Assembly (NCBI GenBank): GCA_037445025.1
Contig: JBBILI010000019.1
Span: forward strand, 31,863 to 95,862
DNA length: 64,000 nt
Reading direction: 5' to 3'
From: CAIQQQ01 sp037445025
GTDB lineage: Bacteria; Pseudomonadota; Alphaproteobacteria; Acetobacterales; Acetobacteraceae
The notes under the pieces are model-generated. The model was not told the origin of the DNA. It did no database searches and saw only the letters and a list, made by a program, of their open reading frames with translations. Below are positions 62,811-64,000 of the stretch, one piece after another. Numbering within the stretch: position 1 is the stretch's first letter; each line of letters opens with the position of its first letter. The position numbers and the translations under genes are program-made.

Positions 62811-63809
62811 TCACAAAAAATCGCGCAGCAGCGGAATCAGCGGCCGGTCGGCCTCGGGCATCGGATACTCCGCAAGCCGGCCGGGCTCGACCCAGGCCAG
62901 CGTCTGCCCCTCGCGCGGCTTCGGCGTGCCCTTCCACCGCCGGCACAGATACAGCGGCATCAGCAGATGGAAATTCGGGTAGCTATGCGAGGCGAAGGCG
63001 AACGGCGCCAGGCAGCTCTGCGCCACATTCACCCCCAGCTCCTCCTGCAGCTCACGGATCAGCGCCACCTCCGGCGTCTCCCCCGGCTCCACCTTGCCGC
63101 CGGGAAACTCCCACAGCCCGGCCATGGATTTCCCCTCCGGCCGGCGCGCCAGCAGGATACGCGTGTCCCGGTCGATCAGCGCCACCGCCGCCACCAGCAC
63201 AATGCGCGTCGCCCCCTCGGCCAAAGGCTCCGCCTTGGACTGCCCGCCATGGTCGCCGAACAGATCCGCCCGCGTCGCCTCGAAACGCAACACGCGGCGC
63301 TCCTTACCCAGCGCCACCGACATCTTCATGCCCTCGCCGACATGCCGGAAGCCGATCCGCCGCAGCACCGCGATCGAGGCATAATTGTCCGTCGCCGCCG
63401 TCGCCACGATGCGGTCAAGGTCCAGATTGGCCAACCCCCACCGCGCCAGCCGCGACGCCGCCTCGGTCGCCACGCCATGCCCCCAATACGCGCGCCCCAC
63501 CCAGTAGCCCAGCTCCGCCGTGCGTGCCGCCACATCCAGCTGCAGACCAATCCCGCCCACCAGATGCTCGGCCCCGCTGTCCATGCCGGTGATGGCCAGC
63601 TGATACGCGCCCCCCTGCTGCAGCCGCGCCGTGGCCTCGACAATCCACTCATCGGCATGGCCACGGTCATACGGGAACGGCACCACCGCGAGCGTGCGGA
63701 TCACCTCCCAGTCATTGAGCAGCCGATGCAGAGAAGCCGCATCCTCCGTGCGCCAAGGGCGCAAGGTCAGCCGTTCGGTCGCAAGCGGGACAAAATCTGC
63801 ATGATCCAT
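62811..63809 (-). CDS. GNAT acetyltransferase fused to a MutT-like NUDIX hydrolase
   Basis: 332 aa, two domains. Residues 1-175 are a RimJ-like GNAT (FVPLATERLTLRPWRTEDAA, LGYWVGRAYWGHGVATEAAS). Residues 200-332 are NUDIX with an intact box, GGKVEPGETPEVALIRELQEELGV read in its parts GGKVEPGE and RELQEELG, and WEFPGG before it. NUDIX MutT clears oxidised nucleotides. I start at the ATG at 63809 (MDHADFVP), as the 56 upstream residues match intergenic repeat DNA. Operon with the CinA-like gene. Confidence 0.9.
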   Translation of the reverse strand: MDHADFVPLATERLTLRPWRTEDAASLHRLLNDWEVIRTLAVVPFPYDRGHADEWIVEATARLQQGGAYQLAITGMDSGAEHLVGGIGLQLDVAARTAELGYWVGRAYWGHGVATEAASRLARWGLANLDLDRIVATAATDNYASIAVLRRIGFRHVGEGMKMSVALGKERRVLRFEATRADLFGDHGGQSKAEPLAEGATRIVLVAAVALIDRDTRILLARRPEGKSMAGLWEFPGGKVEPGETPEVALIRELQEELGVNVAQSCLAPFAFASHSYPNFHLLMPLYLCRRWKGTPKPREGQTLAWVEPGRLAEYPMPEADRPLIPLLRDFL

Positions 63810-63878
63810 GCCACCGAAGTGCACCCAACCACCCACCCGCCGCAAGGGGGGTGGGGTGATCGCGGGGAGCAAGAAAGG

Positions 63879-63919
63879 CCAGGGCTCTGCCCTGGACCCA
63901 CCAGAGGCGGAGCCTCTGG
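63879..63919. repeat. Pair of GC-rich palindromes
   Basis: CCAGGGC-TCT-GCCCTGG (63879-63895) and CCAGAGGC-GGA-GCCTCTGG (63901-63919), each a near-perfect stem with a three-base loop, side by side in the gap beside the GNAT-NUDIX gene. Such paired palindromes look like a dispersed intergenic repeat. Confidence 0.7.
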
Positions 63920-63952
63920 ACACCATTCGTTTAAGGAATGTTGGTGAAGCGA

Positions 63953-64000
63953 GAGAGGGGCCAATCGAGACCTTCATGAAGGCCTCGGTTGGCCCCTCTC
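63953..64000. repeat. 48-bp inverted repeat at the window end
   Basis: GAGAGGGGCCAA (63953-63964) and TTGGCCCCTCTC (63989-64000) pair exactly; the inner TCGAGACC/GGCCTCGG pairs with two mismatches around a TTCATGAA centre. The structure may extend beyond the window. Probably a terminator for whichever gene lies to the right. Confidence 0.7.

Noticed and set aside
60818..63592. 924-codon open frame on the plus strand across the enolase-type, CinA-like and NUDIX genes
   Set aside because: It runs antisense to three genes with clear family motifs; long antisense frames are expected in GC-rich DNA.

Overview
The window is high-GC DNA from an alphaproteobacterium, most likely Acetobacteraceae. 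The reasons are the composition, the core genes at the right end (GNAT-NUDIX fusion, RibA with a reduced N-terminus, CnoX/LON/Trm112/DUF971 run) and the intergenic palindromes. The taxonomic call is inference. About 55 kb on the left belongs to an integrative and conjugative element (ICE); the last 8.5 kb is ordinary chromosome. A tRNA-Gly(GCC) gene at 55380-55454 (minus strand) marks the boundary and is the probable integration target. No integrase is visible, so it and the other att copy would lie left of base 1.

ICE backbone, left part (1-8083, plus strand): parA, a small RHH-like gene, DUF2840, traF (S26 peptidase), a lytic transglycosylase, a DUF3363 relaxase, an inverted DUF429 insertion, traG/virD4 and a ribbon-helix-helix gene. 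Backbone, right part (34641-44036): trbB-C-D-E-J-K-L-F-G-I and DUF2274, a complete P-type (Tn4371-like) mating-pair module with tightly overlapping genes. A LysR gene follows in reverse.

Cargo (8267-34243) sits between the tra and trb modules. (a) A small mercury-type operon: MerR, a perfect MerR operator, MerT and a GDCCVxC protein. Beside it is a DUF302 gene broken by an IS1182-family element and by a frameshift. (b) A plus-strand sulfite and respiration block: a 33-codon ORF, a membrane protein, a binding protein, a cyanide-insensitive bd-type oxidase with its small DUF2474 subunit, a LysR gene, SorA/SorB-like sulfite dehydrogenase, DUF305, a YncE-type propeller, an NTF2-like protein, an ECF sigma factor and its anti-sigma. 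Four sites of the form GGAA(T/A)AA-N14-CGT(C/T)CAT stand before four transcription units here, including the unit that encodes the sigma factor; I read these as one autoregulated regulon. (c) Transporters of the YeiH and TDT families, which can export sulfur oxyanions. (d) A minus-strand block: DsrE-like secreted protein, binding protein, truncated LysR, TsdB/TsdA-like thiosulfate dehydrogenase, ba3-type oxidase subunits IIa, II and I (subunit I frameshifted), SCO and CtaG. Together this is a mobile package for oxidising sulfite and thiosulfate, passing electrons to cytochrome c, protecting respiration with a bd-type oxidase and exporting excess anion.

Next to the tRNA lies a three-gene minus-strand operon of 9.8 kb: a DEAH helicase with DUF3883, a DUF1156 DNA methyltransferase and a DUF499 ATPase with an N-terminal HEPN-like domain. 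It matches the Hma (helicase-methylase-ATPase) antiphage architecture.

The chromosomal segment (55634-63809) holds housekeeping genes: cnoX, LON-domain protein, Trm112, DUF971, an L,D-transpeptidase, ribA, an OmpR-type response regulator, an enolase-superfamily enzyme, a CinA-like protein and a GNAT-NUDIX fusion. It ends in strong intergenic palindromes.
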